NCBI GenBank assembly: GCA_026129485.1
Contig: JAHCHY010000016.1
Span: 48,982 to 112,981 of the forward strand
Direction of reading: 5' to 3'
From: Cyclobacteriaceae bacterium
Lineage (GTDB): Bacteria > Bacteroidota > Bacteroidia > Cytophagales > Cyclobacteriaceae
DNA: 64,000 bases
In this document: positions 28,171-37,113 of the stretch, one piece after another
How positions within the stretch are numbered: position 1 is the first letter of the stretch
Layout: the number at the start of each line of letters is the position of its first letter
The notes under the pieces: generated by a model
Database searches by the model: none
Seen by the model: only the letters and a program-made list of their open reading frames with translations
Told to the model about the DNA's origin: nothing
Position numbers and translations under genes: made by a program

Positions 28171-29436
28171 TCAATAATTATACTTCTTATCCCACAATTT
28201 CTTTAAATAATTACGCAGCTCTTCCTCACGGGCATTTTTTCCCGGCTCGTAGAACTTTGTTCCTTTAATGGCATCGGGTAAAAACTCCATTGCCACAAAG
28301 TTATTACGAAAGTCATGCGCATATTGGTACCCTTTTCCGTAATCGAGGTCTTTCATCAGTTTGGTTGGCGCATTTCGGATGGTCAACGGCACGGGCAAAT
28401 CGCCTGTTTTTTGCACCGTGCTGATCGCATCATTTATGGCTACATAGCTTGCATTGCTTTTGGGCGATGTAGCTAAGTAAACGGCACACTGCGAAAGGAT
28501 GATCCGCGCCTCCGGGTAACCGATTACATTTACAGCCTGAAAGGTGGAATTAGCCAGCACCAATGCAGTCGGGTTAGCATTACCAATATCTTCCGATGCG
28601 AGGATCAGCATTCTGCGTGCAATAAACTTTACATCCTCTCCGCCTTCCATCATGCGGGCGAGGTAATACACGGCCGCGTTAGGGTCGCTGCCGCGGATGG
28701 ATTTAATGAATGCCGAAATAATATCGTAGTGCTGCTCCCCGCTTTTATCGTAAATGGCAATGTGCTTTTGCGCCACCTGCATCACCAGCTCATCGGTAAT
28801 CTCTACATCACCAGCCACTGATTCGCTGATCAGCTCTACGAGGTTCAGCAGCTTGCGGGCATCGCCTCCGCTAATATTAATCAACGCCTGGTATTCCTTA
28901 ACGGTGATTTTCCTGCTCCTGAGTTCTGTATCTTTTGCAAGCGCCTGCTCAACCAGCCTAACTAAATAACCTTCATCCAATGCCTTGAGCGTATATACCT
29001 GGCATCGCGAAAGCAGGGCTGAGTTTACCTCGAACGATGGATTTTCGGTAGTGGCTCCTATTAAGGTAATCGTTCCTTTTTCAACCGCACCGAGCAAGGC
29101 ATCCTGCTGCGATTTATTAAAGCGATGAATCTCATCAATAAATAAAATCATGCGGCTGGTACGCCTGGCCTGGTCGATTACTTCGCGCACATCTTTTACC
29201 CCGGCACTAATGGCGCTCAGCATCTGGAACGGCCGCTTTACTTCATTGGCGATGATGTTAGCGATAGTGGTTTTGCCCACACCGGGCGGCCCCCATAAGA
29301 TCATGGAAGGTACATTACCGCTTTGAATGGCCTTGCGGATAATTCCGTTCGGGCCAACCAAATGCTCCTGCCCAATCAGGTCTTCGAGCTTTGAAGGCCG
29401 CATACGTTCTGCCAATGGAGTTTTGGATTGCAACAT
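28171..29436 (-). CDS. rarA: Replication-associated recombination protein A (RarA/MgsA AAA+ ATPase)
   Basis: The 421-residue protein starts [20 protein letters not shown]. It carries Walker [10 protein letters not shown], Walker [20 protein letters not shown], the sensor [19 protein letters not shown] and the C-terminal [25 protein letters not shown], all diagnostic of RarA/MgsA/WRNIP1. The protein acts at stalled replication forks in the cytoplasm. It is 5 bp after the DUF3667 gene and forms a run with ltaE and DUF3667, although no functional link is known. Confidence 0.96.
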   Translation of the reverse strand: MLQSKTPLAERMRPSKLEDLIGQEHLVGPNGIIRKAIQSGNVPSMILWGPPGVGKTTIANIIANEVKRPFQMLSAISAGVKDVREVIDQARRTSRMILFIDEIHRFNKSQQDALLGAVEKGTITLIGATTENPSFEVNSALLSRCQVYTLKALDEGYLVRLVEQALAKDTELRSRKITVKEYQALINISGGDARKLLNLVELISESVAGDVEITDELVMQVAQKHIAIYDKSGEQHYDIISAFIKSIRGSDPNAAVYYLARMMEGGEDVKFIARRMLILASEDIGNANPTALVLANSTFQAVNVIGYPEARIILSQCAVYLATSPKSNASYVAINDAISTVQKTGDLPVPLTIRNAPTKLMKDLDYGKGYQYAHDFRNNFVAMEFLPDAIKGTKFYEPGKNAREEELRNYLKKLWDKKYNY

Positions 29437-29441
29437 CAGCC

Positions 29442-30584
29442 TCAGAGTTTAAACAAAATAGTCATTGCACTAATACCCATGCCAATAGCCAGGCAAAACA
29501 TAAACAGGAAAGAAAACAATGCGAACTTAAAAATGGTTTTGCGCCAGCTCTGCTTATACATTCGCTTCATCGCTATCGGCAGGTAAGCGATCATCCATAA
29601 AAAAATTGCAAAATTGATTAGCCCGCCTATCCAGGGAATAAACGCAATAAGCATATAGGCTGATGCCGTGAGGTAAAAGAAATTGTAATAGCAGATGGCA
29701 AACACCAAGTGTTCGGAGTAATAAAAATCCCTGCGTATATAAAGCAACTTGAAAAGCAGGGCAAAAACCGGAAGCAGGTAAAAGAGCACGGTTGAAAACT
29801 GGCTTGAGAACGCTTTTCGAAAATCTTCAGAAAAACGCCTGCCTGAATCATCACCCTTGTAACGATTGTTCAATTCAATTGTCCTGCGGTTCAGCAGGCG
29901 CATAAGCCATCCGTCCCGCTTATCCTTTGCTAAGGTGTGCTGAACAGAATCGTATTCCGTAAAAGATTTATACTCAATGTCTTCCAGGTTTATACCATTC
30001 CTGTTTTTCTTTTTTACAATTGGCTTATCAGCCCCGGGTTTATAAATCAGATCCAGGTCAACATCCGTTGAATCCGCCATCGCAGCCGTGTAAATAGAAT
30101 CAACCATAACGGAATCGAGCCCGGCTTTGTATAATCCTTTCCGCATTTCCTCCATTCCCTTGTTAAATTCTTCCCTGTCTTTTTTTGTCGCGGGCCTGTT
30201 GTCTTCCTCTTCGCCATCCGGCAGGGAGAAAAACAGGAGAAAGAAAACAAAGCTGATGAATACATAAGCCCGTGCGGGATGGTAGTAAGCTTCGCGCTTG
30301 CCTGCCGTGTATGCTACCGGAAGGAAACCCGGCTTAAGCAACAAATGCCTGACCGTGCGAAAAAATTTGGACTCAAAGCTGTAAAACGAACCGATGAAAT
30401 TTTCGATTAGCTCGCGCAGGGTGCGCCTGCGCGGAATATCTTTTTGTCCGCAATGATGGCAATACAAATCCTGCAGCTTAGTGCCACAGTTCAGGCAAAA
30501 TTCATTTACATGCTTTGGGCCGGAACCTTGCTCGGCATCTACCATACCTTCGGCAGCGGGAAACGATTTGCCTAATTCATCCAT
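29442..30584 (-). CDS. DUF3667 domain membrane protein with N-terminal zinc ribbon
   Basis: The 380-residue protein has an N-terminal zinc-ribbon-like CLNCGTKLQDLYCHHCGQ (about 31-48). The DUF3667 core RTLRELIENFIGSFYSFESKFFRT and LLKPGFLPVAYTAGKREAYYHPARAYVF come next. A hydrophobic helix follows, then a charged soluble stretch and four C-terminal membrane helices. The family is almost restricted to Bacteroidota and its role is unknown. It is 3 bp after ltaE and 5 bp before rarA, so the three are co-transcribed. Confidence 0.88.
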   Translation of the reverse strand: MDELGKSFPAAEGMVDAEQGSGPKHVNEFCLNCGTKLQDLYCHHCGQKDIPRRRTLRELIENFIGSFYSFESKFFRTVRHLLLKPGFLPVAYTAGKREAYYHPARAYVFISFVFFLLFFSLPDGEEEDNRPATKKDREEFNKGMEEMRKGLYKAGLDSVMVDSIYTAAMADSTDVDLDLIYKPGADKPIVKKKNRNGINLEDIEYKSFTEYDSVQHTLAKDKRDGWLMRLLNRRTIELNNRYKGDDSGRRFSEDFRKAFSSQFSTVLFYLLPVFALLFKLLYIRRDFYYSEHLVFAICYYNFFYLTASAYMLIAFIPWIGGLINFAIFLWMIAYLPIAMKRMYKQSWRKTIFKFALFSFLFMFCLAIGMGISAMTILFKL

Positions 30585-30587
30585 CGG

Positions 30588-31613
30588 TCAGGCTGATATT
30601 CTTTTAAATACCTGGATTGCTTTATCCAGCATGCGATCATCAAAATCAAGATGCGTTACCAGCCGGATTTCCTGCGGTCCGAACCTGATCGCTTTTACCT
30701 GGCGCCCGTCCAATTGCGCCAGCACTTTTTCCGGTGTAGTAGAATCCGCTACTGAAAAAATCACAATGTTGGTATCAACCGGCATCACCGATTTTACCCA
30801 CGGCAGCTTACTTAATTCCTTACCCAACGTTTTAGCCCGCGCATGATCTTCTTTCAATCGCGTTATGTGATTATCCAGCGCATAAATTCCGGCAGCAGCC
30901 AGGAAGCCGGCCTGCCGCATACCTCCGCCAAATGCCTTGCGCATTCTGCGGGCTTTCGGCTCAAGCTCTTTCTTACAAACCAGCACCGAACCCACCGGTG
31001 CGCCTAATCCTTTCGATAAGCAAATGGAAATGCTGTCAAAATATTTTCCGTACTCAACGGCCTGATCCCCGGTTTCTGCCAATGCATTGAACAAGCGCGC
31101 ACCATCGAGGTGCATTTTCAATCCGTGTGCCCGGGCAAATGCGCTGATAGCTTTGACCTGATCGAGCGTATAATAGCTGCCCGCTTCGCGCACCACCGTA
31201 TTTTCGAGCGCTACCACCGATGTTACGGGCAGGTGAGCATCGTTTGTATTATTGATGTTCGGTTCTATTTCCTTTACAGAGATACGACCCCGGTCGCCTT
31301 CCAGCAAACGCACGCTTACTAAGCTGTTGCCGGCCAGTCCGCCACCTTCGTATTTATAAATGTGTGCGCCTTTGTAGCAGATCACTTCATTATAAGGTTG
31401 GGTAAGAATTTTTATCCCGATCTGGTTGGTCATCGTTCCCGAAGGGCAATACACGGCAGCATCCATACCTAACAGGGCCGCGCATTTTGCTTCGAGGTTG
31501 TTTACCGTGGGGTCTTCGCCAAACACATCATCACCCACTTCAGCCTGCATCATAGCCTGGAGCATGGCCGGTGTGGGCTTGGTTACTGTATCGCTTCGTA
31601 AGTCAACAATCAT
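30588..31613 (-). CDS. ltaE: Low-specificity L-threonine aldolase
   Basis: The 341-residue PLP enzyme starts MIVDLRSDTVTKPTPAM and has DAAVYCPSGTMTNQIGI, MHLDGARLFNA and the PLP-lysine motif SICLSKGLGAPVGS with Lys201. These are standard for the beta-eliminating lyase/threonine aldolase family. It splits threonine or allo-threonine to glycine and acetaldehyde in the cytoplasm. It is the first gene of the ltaE-DUF3667-rarA run. Confidence 0.94.
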   Translation of the reverse strand: MIVDLRSDTVTKPTPAMLQAMMQAEVGDDVFGEDPTVNNLEAKCAALLGMDAAVYCPSGTMTNQIGIKILTQPYNEVICYKGAHIYKYEGGGLAGNSLVSVRLLEGDRGRISVKEIEPNINNTNDAHLPVTSVVALENTVVREAGSYYTLDQVKAISAFARAHGLKMHLDGARLFNALAETGDQAVEYGKYFDSISICLSKGLGAPVGSVLVCKKELEPKARRMRKAFGGGMRQAGFLAAAGIYALDNHITRLKEDHARAKTLGKELSKLPWVKSVMPVDTNIVIFSVADSTTPEKVLAQLDGRQVKAIRFGPQEIRLVTHLDFDDRMLDKAIQVFKRISA

Positions 31614-31673
31614 GGATTTTTGGAAACTTCCAAGTTACAAAAACGCAATTAGTTCAGATTAACCGAAGTGGTA

Positions 31674-31705
31674 TTTGGTTTTTATAGGGTGTAGGTGTAC
31701 ATTTG
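31674..31705 (+). promoter_or_regulatory. Promoter for the initiator tRNA
   Basis: TTTG at 31674-31677, 20 nt spacer, TACATTTG at 31698-31705. Both boxes match the Bacteroidota consensus exactly. The tRNA begins 11 nt after the -7 box. Confidence 0.8.
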
Positions 31706-31716
31706 CACTCCCAAAT

Positions 31717-31789
<73 letters not shown>

Positions 31790-31797
31790 CTAAAAAG

Positions 31798-31828
31798 AAA
31801 GCGACTGTAACAGGTCGCTTTTTTTTAT
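31798..31828 (+). terminator. Intrinsic terminator after tRNA-fMet
   Basis: AAGCGAC, a loop of about 8 nt and GTCGCTT are followed by seven T. It starts 9 nt after the tRNA. Confidence 0.85.
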
Positions 31829-31875
31829 TCGCTCAACAATAGACCGTTTATATAAAATGGTGTATGAATTTATAA

Positions 31876-32106
31876 TTACCAGTCAAAATCTAATAGCTTC
31901 TTAGGCTCCACTTCAAGCCCTTTGGACAGGGCATAAATTGTGCTAAGCGTTGGGCTACGTTCGCCCTGTTCAAACCTGATAATTTGACTCCTGGCTAATT
32001 CGGACTTGAAAGCAAGGGCTTCCTGCGTAAGCTTCTTTGATTCCCTTAGTTTTCTGAGATTCCGACCAAAAGCCTTAATGTATTTTATATCCCTCGTATT
32101 GCCCAC
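31876..32106 (-). CDS. XRE-family helix-turn-helix regulator
   Basis: The 76-residue protein is a single Cro/C1-type HTH: FGRNLRKLRESKKLTQEALAF (helices 1-2), ARSQIIRFEQGERSPTLSTI (recognition helix and following) and LEVEPKKLLDF at the end. There is no other domain. A perfect 16-bp palindrome lies 37 bp upstream of its ATG, in the gap to the divergent small exported-protein gene, so it probably controls both. It could be the antitoxin-type partner of a lost system, but nothing shows that. Confidence 0.88.
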   Translation of the reverse strand: MGNTRDIKYIKAFGRNLRKLRESKKLTQEALAFKSELARSQIIRFEQGERSPTLSTIYALSKGLEVEPKKLLDFDW

Positions 32107-32142
32107 TACGGGCTAAAGTCGAATATGATATGGTTGGGTAGT

Positions 32143-32158
32143 GTAGCCAATTGGCTAC
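32143..32158. promoter_or_regulatory. Perfect palindrome, probable operator of the XRE regulator
   Basis: GTAGCCAATTGGCTAC is a perfect 16-bp inverted repeat in the 96-bp divergent gap. It is close to 45 bp from one start and 37 bp from the other. XRE dimers commonly bind such dyads. Confidence 0.65.
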
Positions 32159-32202
32159 TTTGTATTATATTTACCAATCGAAACCATTAAACATTACTTA
32201 TC

Positions 32203-32528
32203 ATGAATAAACTATTATTTCTCAGCTTGATGGCCATAGGAATCGCCACAAGTACTTTGGCCCAGGATGCAAAAAGCCTTGCACGCGTGCAGAAAATTAT
32301 GGGGAAGAAGTGTATGTATTGTGCGAACCACAACGTGAGTACGAAGTAGTCGAACGCCTTACAACTTCTTTAACCACCATGGTTGCAGGCCGAAGTACCA
32401 TTCAGAAACAAATGCAGGAAGTAATTGACCGCGCCATTAAACGTATAGATAAAGGGAAAACCAAAGATTTTGATGCAGCACTTACCGATGATGGTGATGT
32501 GATCGTATTAATTAAATTTAAGGAGTAA
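32203..32528 (+). pseudogene. Small exported protein gene interrupted by a -1 frameshift
   Basis: From ATG 32203 the reading frame gives a Sec signal (MNKLLFLSLMAIGIATSTLA, then Q) but stops at 32349 after 48 residues. Another frame continues without a break from GEEVYVLCEPQREYEVVERL to the stop at 32528. Adding one base near 32297-32300 (in AAAATTATGG) joins both into one protein of about 107 residues. The second part contains a predicted helix and a final beta strand DGDVIVLIKFKE. I do not recognise a family. It is either a recent pseudogene or a sequencing error in a short homopolymer. Confidence 0.7.
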
Positions 32529-32540
32529 ACACCCCCATTG

Positions 32541-32568
32541 CTGTCAGGTCTTCCGACCTGACAGTTTT
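32541..32568 (+). terminator. Intrinsic terminator before era
   Basis: CTGTCAGGTC, loop TTCC and GACCTGACAG form a perfect 10-bp stem followed by TTTT. It ends the small exported-protein transcript. Confidence 0.88.
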
Positions 32569-32629
32569 ACTCTCCATTCCAATTTGTAAGTGTGTCCAAT
32601 AGAAATACTGACACCAAAAAGAAAAATCA

Positions 32630-32659
32630 AAGTGTATTTTAACAATACACTTAACTTTG
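32630..32659 (+). promoter_or_regulatory. era promoter overlapped by a 9-bp inverted repeat
   Basis: AAGTGTATT (32630) and AATACACTT (32644) are perfect inverted repeats around TTAAC. The right arm runs into TAACTTTG (32652-32659), an exact -7 box. The dyad would cover the -33 region, so a bound protein could block the promoter. The target gene starts at 32684. Confidence 0.55.
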
Positions 32660-32683
32660 TCTCTTAAATAAAAGAGATACACG

Positions 32684-33556
32684 GTGCACCAATCCGGCTT
32701 CGTAAGCATAGTAGGTAAGCCCAACGTGGGCAAGAGCAGCCTCATGAATAAATTAGTGGGCGAAAATCTCTCCATCATTACGGCCAAAGCGCAAACTACC
32801 CGCCACCGTATTATGGGCATTCTGAATGGCGATGATTTCCAGATCGTGTATTCCGATACACCCGGCCTGCTGGAGCCTAAATACGAGCTGCAGCAAACCA
32901 TGATGGGCTATGTAAAGGTTTCGCTGGATGATGCCGATGTGATTTTGCTGATTGTAGAGCTGGAAGAAAAGCACGATGAAAATCTTTTTGCCTTCCTGAA
33001 AAAGATACAAACACCTGTTGTGCTTGTTATTAACAAAACCGATCTGGCCAAAGGCTCGCAGGTAGAAGACAAGATCGAATACTGGAAAAAATTAGTGCCC
33101 GCAAAAGAGATTGTACCCGTATCGGCCAAAGCCGGAACAAACTTAGACGCCCTGCTGCAAGCCATTAAAAAATATTTACCCGAACACCCCGGCTATTACC
33201 CGAAAGACGACCTGACCGACAGGAGCGAACGGTTCTTTGCCTCCGAGATCATCCGCGAAAAAATCTTTCAGAACTACGAGCAAGAGATTCCCTACAGCAG
33301 CGAAGTAGGCATCGAAAGCTTTAAAGAGGAAGAAAGCATCATTCGCATACGCGCCACTATTTATGTAGAGCGCGATTCACAAAAGGGTATCATTATCGGC
33401 AAAGGCGGCAGCTCGCTAAAAAAAACAGGCACCGAAGCGCGTAAATCGCTGGAAGCCTTCTTTGGTAAAAAGATATTTCTGGAAACCCACGTAAAGGTGG
33501 CCGATAACTGGCGCAAACAAAAGCTCAAGCTGAAGCAGTTCGGGTACCTCGAATAA
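32684..33556 (+). CDS. era: GTPase Era
   Basis: The 290-residue protein has G1 GKPNVGKSSLMN, switch region AKAQTTRHRIMGI, G3 DTPG, G4 NKTD and a C-terminal KH domain with GIIIGKGGSSLKK. Era binds the 3' end of 16S rRNA and helps 30S assembly. The start is a GTG at 32684: it gives the usual HxSGFVSIVGKPNVGKS opening, and no ATG is nearby. It is followed by der after 92 bp, so two ribosome-assembly GTPases are adjacent. Confidence 0.97.
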   Translation: MHQSGFVSIVGKPNVGKSSLMNKLVGENLSIITAKAQTTRHRIMGILNGDDFQIVYSDTPGLLEPKYELQQTMMGYVKVSLDDADVILLIVELEEKHDENLFAFLKKIQTPVVLVINKTDLAKGSQVEDKIEYWKKLVPAKEIVPVSAKAGTNLDALLQAIKKYLPEHPGYYPKDDLTDRSERFFASEIIREKIFQNYEQEIPYSSEVGIESFKEEESIIRIRATIYVERDSQKGIIIGKGGSSLKKTGTEARKSLEAFFGKKIFLETHVKVADNWRKQKLKLKQFGYLE

Positions 33557-33648
33557 TCGGCCCATGATGCGATTAGCCGGTTTGCAGATGTTATTTTTGC
33601 GGCTGTCAATGGGCAAATTGAGCACCAATCCCATTTACGAATGAACGC

Positions 33649-34956
33649 ATGGCAAATATTGTAGCGATAGTAGGCAGACCCAACGTAGGCAAATCCACAT
33701 TTTTTAACCGGCTGGTGGAGCAGCGGCAGGCTATTATGGACGATATGCCGGGCGTTACGCGCGACCGCCATTACGGTTATGCCGAGTGGACGGGAAAATA
33801 CTTTACCGTGATTGACACAGGCGGGTATGTTACCGGCTCTGGCGATAAGTTTGAATCACAGATCAGGCGGCAGGTAGAGCTGGCATTAAATGAATGCACG
33901 GCCGTAATCTTTATGGTGGATTGCAAGGATGGCCTTACGGGATACGATAAGGAGTTTGCCAAAATTATCCGCATGTCTAAAAAGCCCGTGTTCATTGCCG
34001 CCAACAAAGCCGATACGCCTAACAAGACAGCCGAAGCCAGCGAATTTTACGAGCTGGGTATGGGCGAAGTGTTTCCCATCTCAGCCGAAAACGGATCGGG
34101 CACAGGCGAGCTGCTTGACGAGCTGATTAAAGTTTTCCCCAGCGAAGGCGTGGAAGACCCCGATGCGGGCATTCCCAAAATAGCCATATTAGGGCGCCCC
34201 AACGTAGGAAAATCTTCTTTCATAAATGTGCTGCTGGGCACCGAGCGCAGCATTGTTACCAACGAAGCCGGCACCACGCGCGATGCCATTAACAGCCGGT
34301 ATAAAATGTATGGCAAAGATTTTATTCTTACCGATACGGCAGGTATTCGCAAAAAAAGTAAAGTACACGAAGATGTAGAGTTCTATTCCGTGCTGCGTTC
34401 GCTGCGCGCGTTAGAAGAAAGCGATGTGTGCATTGTGCTGGTTGATGCCGAACGCGGCCTGGAATCGCAGGACGTAAACATCATTGTGCTGGCTCACAAG
34501 CAGAACAAGGGTATTGTGATCATGGTGAATAAGTGGGACCTGGTGGAGAAAGACAGCAAAACAGCCGATAAGTTTAAGAAAGAGGTTCTGGAGAAGCTTG
34601 CACCAATCGATTATATCCCGATGGTATTTGCCTCGGTGCTTACCAAGCAACGCATATTCCAGGTAATTGAAAAGGCGGTAACGGTTTATAACAACAAAAC
34701 CAAGAAGGTGGCGACTTCAGCCATCAACGATGCACTGCTCCCGGAAATAGCTCACTATCCGCCACCGGCTGTTAAAGGCAAGCTTATCCAGATCAAATAC
34801 ATTACCCAGATAGCGGCCAAATCGCCCGCGTTTGCGTTCTTCTGCAACCTGCCGCAGTACATCCAGCCCTCATACACCCGCTTTTTAGAGAATCGCTTAC
34901 GCGAAAAGTTCGACTTTGAAGGTGTGCCGATCCGGTTGTTCTTCCGAAAGAAGTAA
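33649..34956 (+). CDS. der: Ribosome biogenesis GTPase Der (EngA)
   Basis: The 435-residue protein has two consecutive GTPase domains, each with GRPNVGKS (starting near residues 9 and 180), DTGGY/DTAGI G3 motifs and NKAD/NKWD G4 motifs. A C-terminal KH-like domain ends in VPIRLFFRKK. This tandem arrangement is unique to Der. It assists 50S subunit maturation in the cytoplasm. Confidence 0.98.
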   Translation: MANIVAIVGRPNVGKSTFFNRLVEQRQAIMDDMPGVTRDRHYGYAEWTGKYFTVIDTGGYVTGSGDKFESQIRRQVELALNECTAVIFMVDCKDGLTGYDKEFAKIIRMSKKPVFIAANKADTPNKTAEASEFYELGMGEVFPISAENGSGTGELLDELIKVFPSEGVEDPDAGIPKIAILGRPNVGKSSFINVLLGTERSIVTNEAGTTRDAINSRYKMYGKDFILTDTAGIRKKSKVHEDVEFYSVLRSLRALEESDVCIVLVDAERGLESQDVNIIVLAHKQNKGIVIMVNKWDLVEKDSKTADKFKKEVLEKLAPIDYIPMVFASVLTKQRIFQVIEKAVTVYNNKTKKVATSAINDALLPEIAHYPPPAVKGKLIQIKYITQIAAKSPAFAFFCNLPQYIQPSYTRFLENRLREKFDFEGVPIRLFFRKK

Positions 34957-35059
34957 AAGCAAACGTTTGCTGTAGGATTGATGTAGTATTACCTGCAAAA
35001 AGCTCTAATTATTTTCTAATATTTTCGGTTAGGGTACCCGAAAAAACATGAATGACACG

Positions 35060-35067
35060 TATCTTTG
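35060..35067 (+). promoter_or_regulatory. Promoter -7 box for the small lipoprotein gene
   Basis: TATCTTTG matches TAnnTTTG, 31 nt before the ATG at 35098. No convincing -33 box is seen at 19-20 nt. Confidence 0.55.
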
Positions 35068-35097
35068 CGCCCAAATTCAAATTTAACCTGGAAAACT

Positions 35098-35271
35098 ATG
35101 AAAAAAATTGTTGCATCTCTTATCGTTTGCGGCTTTGCGGTAGCAATGGTCGCATGCGGTGCTAAAAAAGAAGAAGCTGCTGCCGCTGTGGATACAGTAG
35201 CTACTGACATTCAAGCTACTATTGATTCTGTAGCTGATTCAGTAAACGCTGTAGTTGATTCTTTACAGTAA
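35098..35271 (+). CDS. Small alanine/valine/aspartate-rich lipoprotein
   Basis: The ATG at 35098 starts a 57-residue protein with a lipoprotein signal (MKKIVASLIVCGFAVAMVAC). The mature part of about 38 residues is low in complexity, with repeated DTVATDI, ATIDSVADSV and AVVDSLQ elements that predict an amphipathic helix. An in-frame ATG at 35065 is rejected because it spoils the signal peptide. It resembles small Lpp-like or hypothetical lipoproteins of Bacteroidota in style only. A strong promoter box and terminator suggest a highly expressed single gene. Confidence 0.8.
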   Translation: MKKIVASLIVCGFAVAMVACGAKKEEAAAAVDTVATDIQATIDSVADSVNAVVDSLQ

Positions 35272-35292
35272 TCCAATCGAAAGATTGACCCG

Positions 35293-35325
35293 AAAGGCTT
35301 TAGAAAGTTTCTAAAGCCTTTTTTA
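35293..35325 (+). terminator. Intrinsic terminator after the small lipoprotein gene
   Basis: AAAGGCTTTAGA and TCTAAAGCCTTT form a perfect 12-bp stem with a 5-nt loop, followed by a T run. Confidence 0.9.
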
Positions 35326-35343
35326 TTTGCCATTTTTCAGCCC

Positions 35344-35961
35344 GTGTCTATCCAGGAACAACTTTATCCCCATATTCCCTCCGTAACACTGGCCTATTGC
35401 GTGGAGCTGTGGCAACGGAGTCCGTTCCAGTTTCGGCTAAGTAAAAAGCGGGCATCCAAGGCAGGCGATTTTACCTGCCGGCATGGACATGCTCCCCGCA
35501 TTACCATTAACCGCGATCTTACCCCGCTGGAGTTTTTAATCACCTACATTCACGAGGTAGCGCACCTGCACGTACACAAAGCTTACGGCTTTAAGGCCGA
35601 GGCGCACGGTGAAGAGTGGAAAAGCCGGTTCAGGGAATTGTTAGAGCCGGTGCTAAGCGAAGCTGTTTTCCCGGAGCCGATTTTCTCCTGCCTGAAACAG
35701 CACATGCAAAACCCCAAGGCATCCACCTATTCCGATGCCGGGCTTACGCGGTTGCTGCACCGGGGCCATCCGCGCACAGCACAATTAGTTTACCTGGCTG
35801 ATCTGCCGGAAGGCAGCACATTTGATCTGAACGGACGCTGGTTTAAAAAAGGCAAGCTGAAACGTACCCGTGTGCTGTGTACTGAAATTAAATCGAGGCG
35901 GCAGTTCCTCGTTCCGGCCGATGCCCCGGTTGGACATGCTCAGCTTACCATTTGGAGCTGA
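35344..35961 (+). CDS. SprT-like zinc metallopeptidase family protein
   Basis: The 205-residue protein has the SprT-like core: HEVAH at 70-74 (HExxH) and a second histidine at 88 (AEAHGEEWKSRF), the expected third zinc ligand. The C-terminal part lacks the CxxC zinc ribbon of longer family members and instead has a beta-rich end. The start is a GTG at 35344, just after the previous terminator. SprT/Spartan-type proteins are linked to DNA-protein crosslink repair, but the bacterial short forms are uncharacterised. Confidence 0.85.
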   Translation: MSIQEQLYPHIPSVTLAYCVELWQRSPFQFRLSKKRASKAGDFTCRHGHAPRITINRDLTPLEFLITYIHEVAHLHVHKAYGFKAEAHGEEWKSRFRELLEPVLSEAVFPEPIFSCLKQHMQNPKASTYSDAGLTRLLHRGHPRTAQLVYLADLPEGSTFDLNGRWFKKGKLKRTRVLCTEIKSRRQFLVPADAPVGHAQLTIWS

Positions 35962-35984
35962 CAAACGAGGCGTCAGACGGCTTA

Positions 35985-36827
35985 TTACAAATCTTTCTGA
36001 TGGTACAACGTTAGCCCGGCAATAGGGCCTTCCTGAATATTCTTTACGGTAATGCCTTTATCGTTTGCCACCTGCCGCAGAATATCGCTGTAGTAAAAGG
36101 CAATGGAGCCGGTAAAGTGAACCTTAATATTTTGATAGTCTTCGTACTTCATCACATTGTTCACGTAAAAATCAGAAAGGCTGTTGTAAATAAGCTTATA
36201 GCAGTATGGCTCCTTTAAATGCTGAAAGATAAATTTTGAAAAGCTTGCCAGGAAAGCCCCGGGCTTTTCGCCCTGGTAAACTTTCTCCAGCACTTCTTCG
36301 CGCGTAAAGGGAAACCTGGCTTTAAACTGCTCAGCCAGCTTAGCCGGCATTTCATTACGGAAGTAATCGAAAATAAATTTTTTGCCGATGTACGTACCCG
36401 AACCTTCATCGGCCAGTATCCAGCCGAGGTTAGCTACGTTGTCCACTATTTTTTCACCATCGTACAAGCAGGAGTTCGACCCGGTTCCCAAAATGCAGGC
36501 AATGCCAGGCTCACGACCGCAAAGCGCACGCGCAGCAGCCAGCAGGTCCCAACCAATTTCAATGTGCGCACCGGGCCAGTACCGGGCAAATGCATCGCGA
36601 ATAACCTGTTGATTTTTTTCGGATGAAACACCTGTGCCATAATAAAAGATTTTAGCAACCGGTTCCTTTACCTGTGGCACCAGGCTTTCCTGTATAATGT
36701 TGTGCAGGTGCTCCAGCGGTTGATAGTAAGGATTAAAGCCGGGGCTGTGCGCCTGCCCGATGGCGCCATCCTGATGCAGAAACCGCCAATCAATTTTTGA
36801 ACCCCCGCTATCCGCTACCAGTATCAT
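35985..36827 (-). CDS. BadF/N-acetylglucosamine kinase-like ASKHA protein
   Basis: The 280-residue protein has the ASKHA phosphate-1 motif LVADSGGSKIDWRF at the start, GIACILGTGSNSCLYDG (phosphate-2) and LGWILADEGSGTYIGKK in the middle. These fit the BadF/BadG/BcrA family as found in N-acetylglucosamine kinases. It probably phosphorylates an amino sugar, possibly from peptidoglycan turnover. It ends the RDD-cytochrome b5-kinase run on the minus strand. Confidence 0.85.
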   Translation of the reverse strand: MILVADSGGSKIDWRFLHQDGAIGQAHSPGFNPYYQPLEHLHNIIQESLVPQVKEPVAKIFYYGTGVSSEKNQQVIRDAFARYWPGAHIEIGWDLLAAARALCGREPGIACILGTGSNSCLYDGEKIVDNVANLGWILADEGSGTYIGKKFIFDYFRNEMPAKLAEQFKARFPFTREEVLEKVYQGEKPGAFLASFSKFIFQHLKEPYCYKLIYNSLSDFYVNNVMKYEDYQNIKVHFTGSIAFYYSDILRQVANDKGITVKNIQEGPIAGLTLYHQKDL

Positions 36828-36867
36828 GAAAGTTTACATTGAGGTACGCAAATTAGCAGAAATACAA

Positions 36868-37113
36868 TTACGGTAATGCCGGTAATATGCCAACCGGCAC
36901 AAGCTTGTCAAAAACATGATCGGTATGCGGGGCATCTTCCAGCTCTTTTGTAAGGTCCTGCCCGGCCCAATGTTCGTAGTGCTTGCCATTTCGCCACAGG
37001 CGTGAGTGTGTTACATCGTATACTTTGCCTTTGTAGGCAATCCAGATTTCGGGCTTATCCTGTCCGTTACGCAGCGCAAGCTGGGCCCGGGTTATAACGG
37101 GCAGCTCGCTCAT
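36868..37113 (-). CDS. Cytochrome b5-like heme/steroid-binding domain protein
   Basis: The 81-residue protein is a single cytochrome b5-like fold: KPEIWIAYKGKVYDVTHSRLW, then GKHYEHWAGQDLT and DAPHTDHVFDKL, with histidines in the two expected loop regions. The usual HPGG axial-ligand loop is not preserved, so heme binding is uncertain. Its ATG overlaps the RDD gene stop by 4 bp, so it is translationally coupled to that membrane protein. Confidence 0.85.
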   Translation of the reverse strand: MSELPVITRAQLALRNGQDKPEIWIAYKGKVYDVTHSRLWRNGKHYEHWAGQDLTKELEDAPHTDHVFDKLVPVGILPALP

